64,000 bases of DNA from Musa acuminata AAA Group (GCF_036884655.1 NC_088342.1:16980001-17044000), one strand, 5' to 3'. Counted from the first letter of the stretch, positions 45,097 through 56,592 are shown. The notes: generated by a model from the sequence alone, not told the origin. Numbers and translations: made by a program.

Positions 45097-45112
45097 ATCT
45101 TCCCCTTTTTAA
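45097..45112 (-). promoter_or_regulatory. Element G polypurine tract
   Basis: Minus strand AAAAAGGGGAAGAT next to the 3' LTR; one base differs from the AAAAAGGGGGAGAT of F, H and J. Confidence 0.85.
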
Positions 45113-45177
45113 TGATGACAACTAATTGATGACTAACGGAGTTAACTTTAACTCCTCGGAGTTTAACTAAACTCCCC

Positions 45178-45699
45178 CTATCAATATGTCATTGATAGAA
45201 CACTTGGATTATCCCAAATCCAAGTAACATTCAACACATGTTATGAAAAACATTTAAACCATCATGCAAATATATATAAAATATTCAATTCAATGCATGA
45301 AGTCATCAATATACTTCTCCCCTTATGTCATCAACAAAAAGGAGAAGTAGCTCTATCAATAAGCCATATTGATAGAACACTTAGGATTATCCCAAATCCA
45401 AGTAACATTCAACACATGTTATGAAAAACATTTAAACCATCATGCAAATATATATAAAATATTCAATTCAATGCATGAAGTCATCAATATACTTCTCCCC
45501 CTATGTCATCAACAAAAAGGAGAAGTAGCTCTATCAATAAGCCATATTGATAGAACACTTGGATTATCCCAAATCCAAGTAAAATTCAACACATGTTATG
45601 AAAAACATTTAAACCATCATGCAAATATACATAAAATATTCAATTCAATGCATGAAGTCATCAATATACTTCTCCCCCTATGTCATCAACAAAAAGGAG
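45178..45699 (-). repeat. Tandem triplication of a ~176-bp unit with internal polypurine tract
   Basis: Units at 45178-45352, 45353-45530 and 45531-45699. Each begins CTATCAATA and runs through CATGTTATGAAAAACATTT to ACTTCTCCCCCTATGTCATC and AACAAAAAGGAG. They differ by only a few bases. On the minus strand each gives a GACATAGGGGGAGAAG purine tract. Other elements carry this unit once. Confidence 0.93.
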
Positions 45700-48112
45700 C
45701 TCTAGCTATTTTAAAAGATATGTAAGCTTTTGCAACATAAAGCTAGATTTTCATCACAACATATAAGCACAAAAGCATAGCAAGATTCTTAAGTTCAATC
45801 ATGGCAATTCAACACTTGTTTCTTGTGCAAGATTACACTTTGCTTTTCTTTGCATGTTCTCACTAGCAAAAGCTTTCTCCCCTTTGTTTTTGTCGAAAAG
45901 AAGGGAAGAGTACAAGCTAGCCAACATTTGCCTTGAGCTAGCAATCTTTCTCCCCCTATGTCATTGCCGAAAAGAAGGAGAGAAACCAATGATTTAGACT
46001 TTTACATAAATTATGAATTTGCATCAATCAATATTTCAATCATCACATGATACATACAAGACAAAAATGCAAAGAAATCATGTCATGAAAGACATCAATT
46101 GTTAAACATGATATGATAATAGTCTCAAAATTTTCAATTTGCAATATATGTGATACATTGCAATACTAAAAAAATTTAATGCGATGCTTTTAAGGATATC
46201 AACCTATTTTTGATACAAAGCATGGCAAGAGCAATTATATTACAAGTTTTCTAAGTTTTGCATTTTTTGCTTCTTTCGAGATAGCAATTCTTTGCTTCTC
46301 TATAAGCTAGCAACTTTTATGATATGCAAGTTTTACTACATACAAGCTAGCAAATTTAAAGATGTGCAAGTTGGCATATTTGCTTTTCTTTGCAATGTGC
46401 ATGATAGTATTTCTTTGTAATGTTCAAGATAGCAAATTGTACATCATGCTAGCTAGCATATTAAAGATGTTCAAGAAAGTAAGCTCTTTCTTCTCTTTTG
46501 AGAAGTGTCATTTTTGCTTCCTTAGCAAAATACCAAACTAGCAAGGGACCATGTTTTACATGAGGCAAGGAAACAATTTGGCAAGTGTTACATTTGTATC
46601 TTTTCTTTAGATGTGCAAGAAAGTAAGTTTTTACATTTTCTTGACTTGTGCAAGGTAGCTAATTTATCTTTGAGATTACCCTTTACATCAATTCAAGATA
46701 GCACATTAGCAACTCTTTCTCTCCCTTTGTCATTGGCAAAAAGAAAGGAAGATTCAAGTCATGAATATCAAAATAATAATTTTATCATGAATATTTCATC
46801 ATTGTGTGCATCATTATTGTACATTAAAGTATTACATACATAATACCAAATCATCATATATATTTTTAAAACATATAAACTCATCATTATATGCATGATT
46901 CCAAATCACTATAACTCATCATGCACAAAATGTAAAATCATCTAACATGATACAAACATTTATTTTCAAAATATTTATCACTATTTTCATGTATGATAAT
47001 AAAGTATTAATGATACAAATTATATGCATATATCATCACAATAAAAAGCAATTGCATGCATAATTTCAAATCATAAATGTTTCAAATCATGATGGTATTA
47101 ACTTGTCAAATTTCATCCTACCATTCATGATCATAACTTTTCATTTGTATGCATCAAAATAATATCAAGAGTATTTCATGCATAATTTTATATCACCACA
47201 TAAGGAATATAAAAAAGAAAATAATTGGGTGATGCGATAAACATTTCATGAATACAAGGAATTGCATAAAAATCATATCATGAAAGATTAGAACATGTGA
47301 ATACCAAAAGGCATGATTTCTTTTTGAAAAACGTACTCATAAATAATCAAAAGAAAATATTAAGAGATCGATTAATAAAAAAATCTTGATTCATAATAAA
47401 TCTTAATTTGTAAATATCACGGAATCAAGATCATGAATTTGGATAAAACTCATTTAAATTCAAATCGTCCAAATCATCAAAATCTCAACATTTCTTTCAA
47501 GAGATTCAAAATGGCATAAATAAGTTTATTGGTCTCTTAGGTAGAAATCAATAAGATAGAGAAAAAGAAAATTTTTAATAAAAAAATCTTTCCTCCTTTT
47601 GTTTCAACTTATTGATTGATTCGTTACAGGCATGTCCTTTTTTTTATTTTTTTTTAAATCCATGCATCATCGTTTAAAATGGAAAGATAAAAAATCATTA
47701 AAAAAGTGCAACACATAAAAAAATTATTTCAACTCATTACTTCAAGTCAAACATGATTTCATTTAATCAAAATTGAATAACTTCAAGACCAATAAATCAT
47801 CATGTATAACAATCATCAAGTATGATACAAACTTTTCAAAACGTTTATCATGATAAGGCATATAAGCCAAAGAAACTATTAACATAAAGCATATTCATCA
47901 ATGATGGTTTCATTGAGCATAAGGCATTTTCAAACAAAATCATTTTGTTATTTGTTGTAGTCATACATTTTTCTTTTTAGGTGAATCTATCATTTCATGC
48001 TTAAATTTTTTAAATTTTCAAAGATGCTAAAAAGAAAAACATGATATAATTTTTGAAAAACAATTTTTTATTTCCTATTCCTACTATCTAAATTAAGCAC
48101 TTATGAAAAGCT
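45700..48112 (-). other. Element G AT-rich spacer
   Basis: About 2.4 kb, noncoding. From 45830 to 46720 there are AAGCTAGCAA-type motifs mixed with CTCCCCTTTGT and CTCCCCCTATGTCATTGCC purine-tract motifs (45888, 45951). From 46720 on, it is ATCATGCAT-, AAATCATCA- and ATGATAC-rich. No pol homology. Confidence 0.8.
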
Positions 48113-49057
48113 TCAAGTAATTTCAAAATAATTCAAGAGAGTTGAGTTACTTACCTTATAGTCGAAGCCCGTCAAAGCCCAATTCGCCATTTCACCTTTG
48201 GAAGTTCTTGATTCATCCTTGGGTGCCTTCCTTTCCTTTGGCCTCTTCCTCCATTCAAGTTCATTGTTTATTTTAGATTTTTGTTTAATGAACTTATTAA
48301 GAGTTAGTGTTCGAAGTTCAAGTTCATCATTGTCCTCATCACTTGAGTCATCGCTCAAGTGGTATTCATTTGTCCGGAATTCCAAATCCTTCCTATTCTT
48401 TGGAAGGTGGTTCAAGTGTTGATTGTGTTCATCATGTGCATTGCGCACCATTTCATATATCATCAATGAGCCGATAAGTTCTTCAAGTGGAAAAATATTT
48501 AAATCTTTTGTTTCTTGTATTGCCGTTACTTTTGATTCCCAATCTTTAGAAAGTGATCGTAAAACTTTACTAACAAGTTCAAAATTTGAGAAACATTTGC
48601 CAAGAGCTTGTAAACCATTGACGACATCCGTAAAACGGGTGTACATGTCAATAATGGTTTCACTCGACTTCATTCGAAAAAGCTCAAAATCATATATTAA
48701 AATATTAATTTTTGAATCTTTAACTCTAGAAGTGCCTTCGTGTGTGATTTCAAGAATGTGCCATATGTCGAAAGCCGTTTCACACAAAGAAACCCGATTG
48801 GACTCATTTTTGTCCAAAGCGCAGAATAAGGCATTCATAGCCTTTGCGTTTAAAGAAAAATACTTCTTCTCCAAATTCGACCATTCGTTCATCGATTTAG
48901 AGGGAAGTTGAAAACCGTTTTCAACAATATTCCATAAATCCAAATTCATAGAAATCAAGAAAACTCTCATTCGAGTTTTCCAATAAGTGTAGTCCAATCC
49001 GTTAAACAACGGTGGACGAACAATCAAAAAGCCCTCTTGAAAGCCATGAAGAGCCAT
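48113..49057 (-). CDS. Element G gag, capsid-only, intact (314 codons)
   Basis: Starts MALHGFQEGFLIVRPPLFN with the copia capsid pattern (YWKTRMRVFLISMNLDLW, LNAKAMNALFCALDKNES, THEGTSRVKDSKINIL, YTRFTDVVNGLQALGK, LEELIGSLMIYEM). Then come an acidic stretch (DDSSDEDNDELELRTL) and a basic tail (KRPKERKAPKDES). The last ~14 codons (after GFDYK) read through an AAG|GTAAGT at 48155/48154, a perfect plant donor consensus, into VSNSTLLNYFEIT and a stop. It lacks both CCHC knuckles found in element B's Gag. The best-preserved protein of the pol-less group; it may assemble with full Gag of a helper. Confidence 0.9.
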   Translation of the reverse strand: MALHGFQEGFLIVRPPLFNGLDYTYWKTRMRVFLISMNLDLWNIVENGFQLPSKSMNEWSNLEKKYFSLNAKAMNALFCALDKNESNRVSLCETAFDIWHILEITHEGTSRVKDSKINILIYDFELFRMKSSETIIDMYTRFTDVVNGLQALGKCFSNFELVSKVLRSLSKDWESKVTAIQETKDLNIFPLEELIGSLMIYEMVRNAHDEHNQHLNHLPKNRKDLEFRTNEYHLSDDSSDEDNDELELRTLTLNKFIKQKSKINNELEWRKRPKERKAPKDESRTSKGEMANWALTGFDYKVSNSTLLNYFEIT

Positions 49058-49093
49058 TTCTCTCGGGTATAAATCCGAAATGAGAAATACCGG

Positions 49094-49105
49094 GCTCTGA
49101 TACCA
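49094..49105 (-). promoter_or_regulatory. Element G primer binding site
   Basis: Minus strand TGGTATCAGAGC, two bases inside the 5' LTR at 49108. Confidence 0.92.
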
Positions 49106-49107
49106 AT

Positions 49108-49786
49108 TGTTAGGATTGGAGCGGCACTAAGACGGGGGGGTGAATTAGTGCTGCGGTAAAGTACGATAAACTTTTGACGATTTAAACACTTTCGAAACTT
49201 CGTATGATAAAAGCAACGTTTCGTTTAAAACCGTTTCGATTGCGTTTTAACTTGAACGCATACGTAAGAAGGAGACAAAGAAGTAGAGCATCAAAGTGAA
49301 GATGATTTGCAGTAATATAAATGATAATAAGATAAACGCAAACCGATTTATAGTGGTTCGGTCATGCAACCTACATCCACTTGCGAAGCCTTCTTCGATG
49401 AGGCTCCCAACTTCCACTAGCAAAACACTTTGAAGGGGAAGGACAAATACCCCTCTTACAACCTTTTACAAGTGGTTCACTCTCTTACAAATTTTCAAAG
49501 AGAAAGAAGGAGGTGAACACTCAAGCAATTGAAAACAAAAACTTGCTAAAGACTTTGCTAAGACTTTTATATCAATCTCTTGCTTCTCAAAGGTTGTAAT
49601 CTCAGCTGAGAATTGAGGGGTATTTATAGGCCCCAAGAGGATTCAAATTTGGGCTCCAAATTTTGAATTCTCTTGGGTTCCCGAGGCTGGCGGTGCCACC
49701 GCCTATCAGTGTCTGACACTGACAGTGTACTAGCGGTGCCACCGCCCAGTCCGGCGGTGCCACTGCCGGACCTCTCGGGTGCTGAG
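49108..49786 (-). repeat. Element G 5' LTR, truncated
   Basis: Matches 43477-44090 or so: G run, TATA box on the minus strand (about 49617-49631) and palindromes (49687-49780). It breaks at about 49784-49786 (GCTGAG|CCTTAG), where the sequence switches to the opposite-strand LTR of H. The outer 900 bp, with the LTR start and flank, is lost. Confidence 0.88.
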
Positions 49787-49932
49787 CCTTAGAATAGTCT
49801 TTGCAAGCCTTGTTTTTCATATTGCTTAAGTGTTCACCTCCACCCATCTTGTTGAAAAGAATTGTAAGAGTGTGAACCACTTGTAAAGGTTGTAAGAGGG
49901 GTATTAGTCTTAGTGCCGCTCCGATCCTAACA
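49787..49932 (+). repeat. Element H 5' LTR remnant
   Basis: CCTTAGAATAGTCTTTGCAA to GGGGTATTAGTC matches 54365-54488 of the 3' LTR; it then jumps to TTAGTGCCGCTCCGATCCTA (54780-54803). Thus about 290 bp inside and about 1.1 kb at the left are deleted. Confidence 0.88.
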
Positions 49933-49934
49933 AT

Positions 49935-49946
49935 TGGTATCAGAGC
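49935..49946 (+). promoter_or_regulatory. Element H primer binding site
   Basis: TGGTATCAGAGC two bases after the LTR end; exact. Confidence 0.92.
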
Positions 49947-49982
49947 CCGGTATTTCTCATTTCGGATTTACACCCGAGAGAA

Positions 49983-50927
49983 ATGGCTCTTCATGGCTTT
50001 CAAGAGGGCTTATCGGTTTTTCGTCCACCGTTGTTTAACGGATTGGACTACACTTATTGGAAAACTCGAATGAGAGTTTTCTTGAGTTCTATGAATTTGG
50101 ATTTATGAAATATCATTGAAAACAGTTTTCAACTTCCCTCTAAACCGATAAATGAATGGTCGGATTTGGAGAAGAAGTATTTTTCTTTAAACGCAAAGGC
50201 TATGATTACCTTATTTTGCGCTTTGGACAAAACTGAGTTCAATCGGATTTCAATGTGCGAAACGGCTTTTGATATTTGGCGAACACTTGAAATCACGCAC
50301 GAGGGAACTAGTAGAGTCAAAGACTCGAAAGTTAATATTTTATTGCATGATTTTGAGCTTTTTCGAATGCAACCAAGCGAGACTATAGGCGATATGTACA
50401 CCCGTTTCACGGATGTTGTCAATAATCTAAGTGTTCTTGGTAAATCTTTTTCGAATTTTGATCTCGTGAGTAAGATCTTAAGATCCCTTCCAAAAAAGTG
50501 GGATCCTAAAATAACCGCAATACAAGAAACAAAAGATTTAAATATTTTTCCACTTGAAGAACTAATTGGTTCATTGATGACATATGAAATGGTTCACAAT
50601 ACACATGATGAACATGATGAACAAAATCACCTTCCAAAGAACAGGAAGGATTTGGAACTCTAGACAAATGAATACCACTTGAGCGATGACTCAAGTGATG
50701 AGGACAATGTTGAACTTGAACTTCGAACACTAAATCTTAATAAGTTTATTAAACAAAAATCTAAAATAAACAATGAACTTGAATGAAGGAAGAGGCCAAA
50801 GAAGAGGAAGGCAACCAAGGATGAATCAAAAACTTCCAAAGGCGAAATGACGAATTGGGTTTTGACGGGCTTCGACTACAAGGTGAGTAACTCAACTCTC
50901 TTAAATTATTTTGAAATTACTTAAAGC
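49983..50927 (+). pseudogene. Element H gag, capsid-only, three in-frame stops
   Basis: From ATG 49983 (MALHGFQEGLSVFRPPLFN) it is colinear with G and J gag. In-frame stops lie at 50106 (TGA, Trp to stop), 50661 (TAG) and 50784 (TGA). The Gln codon that is TAA in F and J is intact here. Homology ends at ACAAG|GTGAGT (50882/50883), then reads to the same VSNSTLLNYFEIT ending as G. No zinc knuckle. Not functional. Confidence 0.88.
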
Positions 50928-53218
50928 CCTTCATGAGTGCTTAATTTAGATAGTAGGAATAGGAAATAAAAAAATTATTTTTCAAAAATCATATCATGTT
51001 TTTCTTTGTAGCATCTTTGAAAAATTAAAAAATTTGATCATGAAAAGTATATTGCAAAGGTTTCATGCATGTTATGTTTTGAAATGTTGAATGATGCAAT
51101 ATTAGGGATGATAATATGATATGTGATAATGCTTAGGATTAATCCATACATATGTATACGTCATGCATGAGTTTTTGAAGTAAATGTTGATTTGAACCTC
51201 TCATTTTAGATTAATATGCTTTTGGTCTAATCGTTTTTATGATGAATTAAGATGACATTCTCATGACATATTAAGATGACATAGTGCATGTACATCTATG
51301 TATGAATTTCTTGATAGTCTTTTGATGATAGACGTGATGTCATGATGTGTTTTAACGGCTTCATGACGAAACTTATGTTTCAATTTTAAATGATGATACT
51401 TGTTTTCACAAAAAGACTTGAATACCCTCACATGAAATCAATTGTATGAAATGGAAATAATTTTCTATCCTATTGAGATTAATGAATTTATTTTACCAAT
51501 CTTGTGAATCTCATGAAAATAAAAATGATGAATATTTTATAAATGAGTTGTCTTATAAGATTTTGCCTTTACGTCTTGAACTTTCATGCTTATATTGATT
51601 TGACATATAAAGACTAAGGCATGCTTAGATGAAAAAGAATCACTTAAAAAATACTTTTCCCATCTGATCGAGATTAATGATTTCATGATATTTTGTGAAT
51701 CTCGAAATTGATTTTGATGACATGATTATAAGTTTCAAGTTGCCGATTTGATTTGAATAAGTTTTATTTAAATCATAATCTTGATCTTGCAAAATTGGAA
51801 TCACAAATAATATCTTTTGGTATTCATGAATTGATACTCACAATATGAAAGTATTGGTATTCATGACTTGAATTTGATTGAAACATTGCATGCTTAAATT
51901 AATCATTCTCCTATGTTTAAAAAATTCTTTAAAAGCCTTATGAGATGACTGAAAATTAATTTGCTTTATGATGAATCATGAATCATGACTTGATCTATGA
52001 TATTGATATATTGGTTGTATAATTCTTTTGCTCTACTAAAAGGATTTATTGAATGAATCATGTCCTTCTTGAATTTTCTTGATATCATGACATGATTTTG
52101 TAAGTTGGCTTGTATAATGATTAAAATCTTTTGGCCATTGATTTCTCCCTTCTTTTCGGTAATGACAAAGGGGGAGAAATATATGAATTGATACTATTAG
52201 TGCCATATTTGAATGATAAATATAGGAATTAATGCTATAAGTGCCATATTTGAATTTGAATTATGTTAAGATATCAAAAGAAGCTTGCATCGAAATATAT
52301 GGTAAATTGATAATCGAAATGCTATGATTGCCATATGCCATGTTTGCATCATAATAAGATATCAAGAACTTGCATTGTAATTTTACTTGCTGATATCTTG
52401 TCATGTGATGAAATGCTACGATTTGTTGCTAAAATGATGCATGCAATACTTATGCTTTTTATGTGATGTATTACATATGATGTGAATCATGGTTAATATT
52501 GCCTTAATTTGAATTCAAGGTTTATCTCAATTATGGAATTTTTAAATAAGAATGATTACTCACCTTTAACATGATTTAGAAATTGACATAAAGGGTCTTC
52601 CCTTCCTTTTGACAATGACTAAGGGGGAGATAGCTAGCTTGCACAATTCAAGAAGAAAGCAAAAATTGCACTTCTCAAAAGAGAAGAAATTGCTATCTTG
52701 AACATCACCGAGAATTGCTAGCTTGAAACATCAAGAAAATGTAAAAATGTGCTATCGTGCCTATCTCAAGAAAAGCAAATATGCCAACTTGCATATATTT
52801 GAATTTGCTAGCATATAAAACTTGCATATTTCAAGAAGCAAGAGTTGCTTTCTTGAACATCTCTAAATTGCTGGCTTGCAAGTTCTAAAATGTTGTAAAA
52901 TTGCTAGATGGCATGATAATAAAAAATTAATATTATGTTTTTCATGCAATGAGTTGAACCCATATAACAAACACTTGATTGTGGTACTTCTGCTTTTTGT
53001 TGATGACAAAGGGGGAGAAGTATGTTAATGACATGACATGTGATGCATAAGTTTATGCATATGTTCATGATGATGTGTTGCAAGTATTCATGATGAATAT
53101 TGCAATGACTTGAATTCAGTTTGAATTCAAGGTTCTATCAATATGGCATATTGATAGGGAGAGTTTGTTTAAACTCCGGGAGTTAAGGTTAACTCCATCA
53201 TCAAGTGGTTGTCATCAT
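50928..53218 (+). other. Element H AT-rich spacer
   Basis: About 2.3 kb without genes. ATGATG/TTGATAT-rich to 52140. A TTCGGTAATGACAAAGGGGG tract lies at about 52157-52176, and GACAATGACTAAGGGGGAG at about 52611-52629. TGCTAGCTTG-type motifs fill 52630-52910. A further GATGACAAAGGGGGAGAAG is at about 53002-53020. The conserved TCTATCAATATGGCATATTG block precedes the terminal tract. Confidence 0.8.
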
Positions 53219-53233
53219 CAAAAAGGGGGAGAT
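53219..53233 (+). promoter_or_regulatory. Element H polypurine tract
   Basis: AAAAAGGGGGAGAT next to the 3' LTR at 53234. Confidence 0.9.
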
Positions 53234-54803
53234 TGTTGAATCTCGTATTTTGATGATGAAACCACTTGATATGTGTTTATAATTTAAACTGCATTTTGAG
53301 TGATGCAGGTCTACTCGATTAGGATTAGACAATTAACGCAGGAGGAATTGACGTTGCGCCGGAGGAGATCACATCAAGATATTGGACGGCAGAAGGCTTC
53401 GGACGTCGGGCATCGGGCCAAGGAGAGCGAAATTGCGCCAAGGATATCGGGGCTGCGGAGGTCAACCGCCGATTGGGCAACAAGCCTCAAGAGAGGATGA
53501 TGCACCGAAGAATCGGACGAAGCGCCAACCAATGACGTGCCGGGCAACAGAATGTCAATTCGCGTTGTAATAATTGTCTAGATCAGAGTAGAGTTTTCGC
53601 TTATGTGTGCAGGATTAACTACGATAACGATGAAGACATAAAGCAAAACAAAGTGTCGGAGTGAAGCACGAAGGATTCATTGCGAGTTCGAGAGTTCGAC
53701 GGAAGTCCAAAGGTTCGTCAGGAATGCTGTCGGAACTAGCCGAGAATGAGTAGGGAGCTTGCCGAAGGGTTTTTCGGAAGCTCGCCGGAAGGTTCGTTGG
53801 AAGTTCGCGGAGCTCGCCGAGAAAGATCGGAGCTTGCCGAAGAAGCTCGTTGGAACTCGTCAAGATCAAATCGTGAAGTCTAGGAGCTTGCCGGGAGTCC
53901 GCAGAATGGTTTCCGAGAGTTTATCGGAAAACCGTCGGAAGTTCGCCGGAAGCTCGCCGGAAGAAGTCTTGACTTACGGACTTTGTAATAGCTTAGAAAA
54001 TATCTTTAAATTCGTAGTTAGCATGTTACTTAGGGTTAGGATTAGGTGTTAATCCTATAAACCAAGTAGGGGCCAATTGGGCTCTAGTTCGGACTGGTTT
54101 GGGCCAATTTTGGAGCCCAACCAGTGAGCTGAAATAGTGTAGGCGGTGGCACCGCCTAGCACCCGAGAGCCAGGCGGTGGCACCGCCCAGCACCCGAGAG
54201 CTGGGCGGTGGCACCACTTGGCTGGGCGGTGGCACCGCCAACATCGGGAACCCAAAGAGAATTCAAATTTTGGAGCCTAAATTTGAATCCTCTTGAGGCC
54301 TATAAATACCCCTCAAATCTCAACTGAGATTACAACATTTTGAAAAGCAATAGTTTGCGTTAAGAGCCTTAGAATAGTCTTTGCAAGCCTTGTTTTTCAT
54401 ATTGCTTAAGTGTTCACCTCCTCCCATCTTATTGAAAAGAATTGTAAGAGTGTAAACCACTTGTAAAGGTTGTAAGAGGGGTATTAGTCCTTTCCCTACA
54501 AGAAATTTGCTAGTGGAAGTTAGAAGCCTCTTCGAAGAAGGCTTCACAAGTGGATGTAGGTCATTTTGACCGAACCACTTTAAAAACTACTACGTTATCT
54601 GGCTTGCATCCTACTCTTGCCATTTACATACCGCAAACTTCTCTACTTAGTTACTACGCTTCCATACGTTTCTAAGTTATCAAGTTTCTAAAATCGGTTT
54701 CCATTGATATTGCTTTTCATCGTACGAAAGATTTATCAAAATCAAAGTTTTAATCCGCTGCACTAATTCACCCCCCCCTCTTAGTGCCGCTCCGATCCTA
54801 ACA
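53234..54803 (+). repeat. Element H 3' LTR (1570 bp)
   Basis: TGTTGAATCTCG to GATCCTAACA. Acceptor-like CTTATGTGTGCAG at about 53600-53612; palindromes GGCGGTGGCACCGCC at 54140-54240; TATA box CCTATAAATACCCC at 54299-54312; C run near 54770. Followed by TATGA, the possible duplication. Confidence 0.9.
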
Positions 54804-55662
54804 TATGACACTTAAAACTTCAGAAGACCACTTGAGAGAAAACTCAAGTGATGAGGACTGTGATGATGACTTGGCACTTCTAACAAGAAAATTTAAAAAA
54901 TTCATTAAAAGAAACAAGTTTAAGAATGAAACAAAAAATAAATTTGAACCCAAGAAGGACCAAGTTATTTGCTATGAGTGCAAGAAGCCGGGATACTACA
55001 AGAGTGATTGTCCCCAAGTCAAGAAGAGAACATCAAAGAAGAAGGCGCTCAAAGCAACATGGGATGACTCGAGCGCATCCGAAGAAGAGGAGTCCAACAC
55101 CGAGCAAGTTGCCTATTACGCCTTAATGGCCATCGGAGAGGAGGTAACAAATTTAATAAATGCAGATTTATCATTTGATGAATTATTAAATGCCTTCTAT
55201 GACTTATTTGATGAATGCAAGACTATTAGTAGAAAATATAAATTGCTAAAAAAGGAGCATGATAGTCTTACTTGTAATTTTGATAAGTTAAAAACTGAAT
55301 ATCATGATAGTTTAAGTTCTTGCACAAAATGCCATGATCTAGAAACTCTCCAAAAGGAAAACTTGCTACTTAAGGACACCTTGAAGAAATTCGAGGTTGG
55401 TAGCAAGTCACTGAACATGATCCTTGCAAACAAGGGTCACGTTCCCAAAAGAAATGGAATCGGATTTATGAGAAGTCCTCACCAAAATCCAACCACCTTC
55501 ATAAAAGGCCCCATCTTACATGTTCGACACCAAAGCAAATGCAACTTTTGTTGCAAACTTGGACACAAAACGCATTATTATCCATTCAAGAAAATTAGTC
55601 CGAATAAATTAATTTGGGTTCCTAAAGGAACCATGATAAATTCTATGCAACATGATAAATAA
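54804..55662 (+). pseudogene. Element I gag, C-terminal part with zinc knuckles
   Basis: 285 open codons matching the C-terminal half of B's Gag: SSDEDCDDDLALLTRKFKKF, CCHC knuckle CYECKKPGYYKSDC, SASEEEESNTEQVAYYALMA, a coiled-coil-like middle, and the second knuckle region CNFCCKLGHKTHYY, in which the final Cys is replaced (Tyr). The N-terminal capsid half and 5' LTR are missing at the H junction. It shares the AG|GT point (GGAGAG|GTAACA at 55143) but keeps coding through it. The stop at 55660 precedes the usual gag end (...KSKWVPKNHPFL then TAA near 55723). Confidence 0.88.
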
Positions 55663-56227
55663 TGTAGATCTATTTATGAGGCACCCAAAAGCAAATGGGT
55701 ACCTAAAAATCATCCTTTCTTGTAAAGACATAAAAAATTATAAGCTGGAGCAAGAAATAATATTATGCTCCTTGGATTCTCGATATTCATGACCCAAGAT
55801 CCAAAAATAACTCGCAATGCTCTCTGGCCTAAAGAACAGATAAAGATTAGAAATCACAAATGCGATTTAGATACAATCCTATTTGACTTTTCAGAATTAG
55901 AAACGCATGATTCTCAATTCACATATCCTCTGGATTTTCGAACCCATCGGTTTCATCCATTCATAACTTTCGAATCTAACTCTATATCATGAACTGACTA
56001 AGTTTGTTATGAACTTGCAAGGCTTACCAACTTAAACAAACTGTCACAAACATGTGTACGACATTGAGAGTATGCACGTTAAAAGATCTATCTTGATCGT
56101 GCAAAAGTTCACGTCTTAAAAAGAAAACTCTTACGTAATTACGTAAGTAAAGTTGATTGCTCTGAATGAAAATTCTTCTCAAGACAAAAACTCTCAAATC
56201 AGATCACACTGCGATCAGAGCAAGTGC
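55663..56227 (+). other. Element I remnant between gag and third ORF (pol deleted)
   Basis: 55663-55810 still matches the gag end and the protease start (KSKWVPKNHPFL, then WILDIHDPRSK, a decayed form of the YLDSG site). After about 55810 no integrase, RT or RNase H can be read; B has about 2.9 kb of pol in this interval. 55830-56227 is unrecognised AT-rich DNA. Confidence 0.65.
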
Positions 56228-56512
56228 TCACCGCCTGCAGGCGGTGGCACCGCCCCAGCTGGAGGTAGCACCTCCGGCTGTCACGTGTTGCAAGCGGTTG
56301 CACCGCCCTAGCCAGAGGTGCAACCGCCCGCAACTTTGCCCTTTTTAACCCAAGCTAGGGCCGGAGGTGAAACCGACCCCAACTCACTCCCTTCCCCTCT
56401 TTACTCTTCTAAAGCTCCTCCATCCCCATTTCTCCCCTTATAGCATCCCAAATACCCCTTATTTCAGAACAAAACATCAACAATCCTTCCCTCACTTGAA
56501 GATCTCACTAAG
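56228..56512 (+). promoter_or_regulatory. Palindrome cluster and leader of element I third ORF
   Basis: CACCGCCTGCAGGCGGTGGC, CGGTTGCACCGCC and GGTGCAACCGCC (56228-56335) repeat the LTR palindrome theme. About 100 bp on, CCTTATAGCATCCCAAATACC (56437-56457) may be a decayed TATA region comparable with CCTATAAATACCCC of the LTRs. C/T-rich leader follows to the putative intron. The same arrangement precedes the third ORF of B. Confidence 0.5.
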
Positions 56513-56587
56513 GTATTCTCTAAGAAGCCCTTAAATTCTATCTTTGATTCATTTACTCTTGCTCATCACTATTCTTCTAAACAACAG
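56513..56587 (+). other. Putative 75-bp intron in third-ORF leader (element I)
   Basis: Donor CTAAG|GTATTC at 56512/56513; pyrimidine-rich body; acceptor AACAACAG ending at 56587 (a TAG three bases on is an alternative); ATG at 56593. Same length and place as 9727-9801 in B, though the sequences differ. Confidence 0.5.
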
Positions 56588-56592
56588 TAGTT

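Larger units (their letters stand above)
43477..49786 (-). mobile_element. Element G: pol-less copia-type element with intact capsid-only gag
   Basis: The left boundary is TGTTAGGATTGG at 43477, after CACCA in LTR X. The 3' LTR is 43477-45096 (1620 bp), the internal region 45097-49107 (4.0 kb), and the 5' LTR starts at 49108 but breaks off at about 49786, where it is fused to element H. Because that end is lost, no duplication can be checked. Gag (48113-49057) is open; no pol. A 175-178-bp unit bearing the internal polypurine tract is present three times. Confidence 0.9.
49787..54803 (+). mobile_element. Element H: pol-less copia-type element, plus strand, 5' end lost
   Basis: Truncated 5' LTR (49787-49932), primer site, decayed gag, 2.3-kb spacer, polypurine tract and a full 3' LTR (53234-54803, 1570 bp). 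Same subfamily as G. It ends in CCTAACA inside the gag of element I (TATGACACTTAAAAC follows). The left flank is gone because of the fusion with G. Confidence 0.88.

Noticed and set aside
49935..49946. tRNA-like signal at the TGGTATCAGAGC sites
   Set aside because: Only the 12-base complement of a tRNA 3' end; no cloverleaf around it. These are primer binding sites.
55765..55992. 75-codon frame in element I after gag
   Set aside because: Starts in a decayed protease region; no match to pol in this frame and no conserved partner here.
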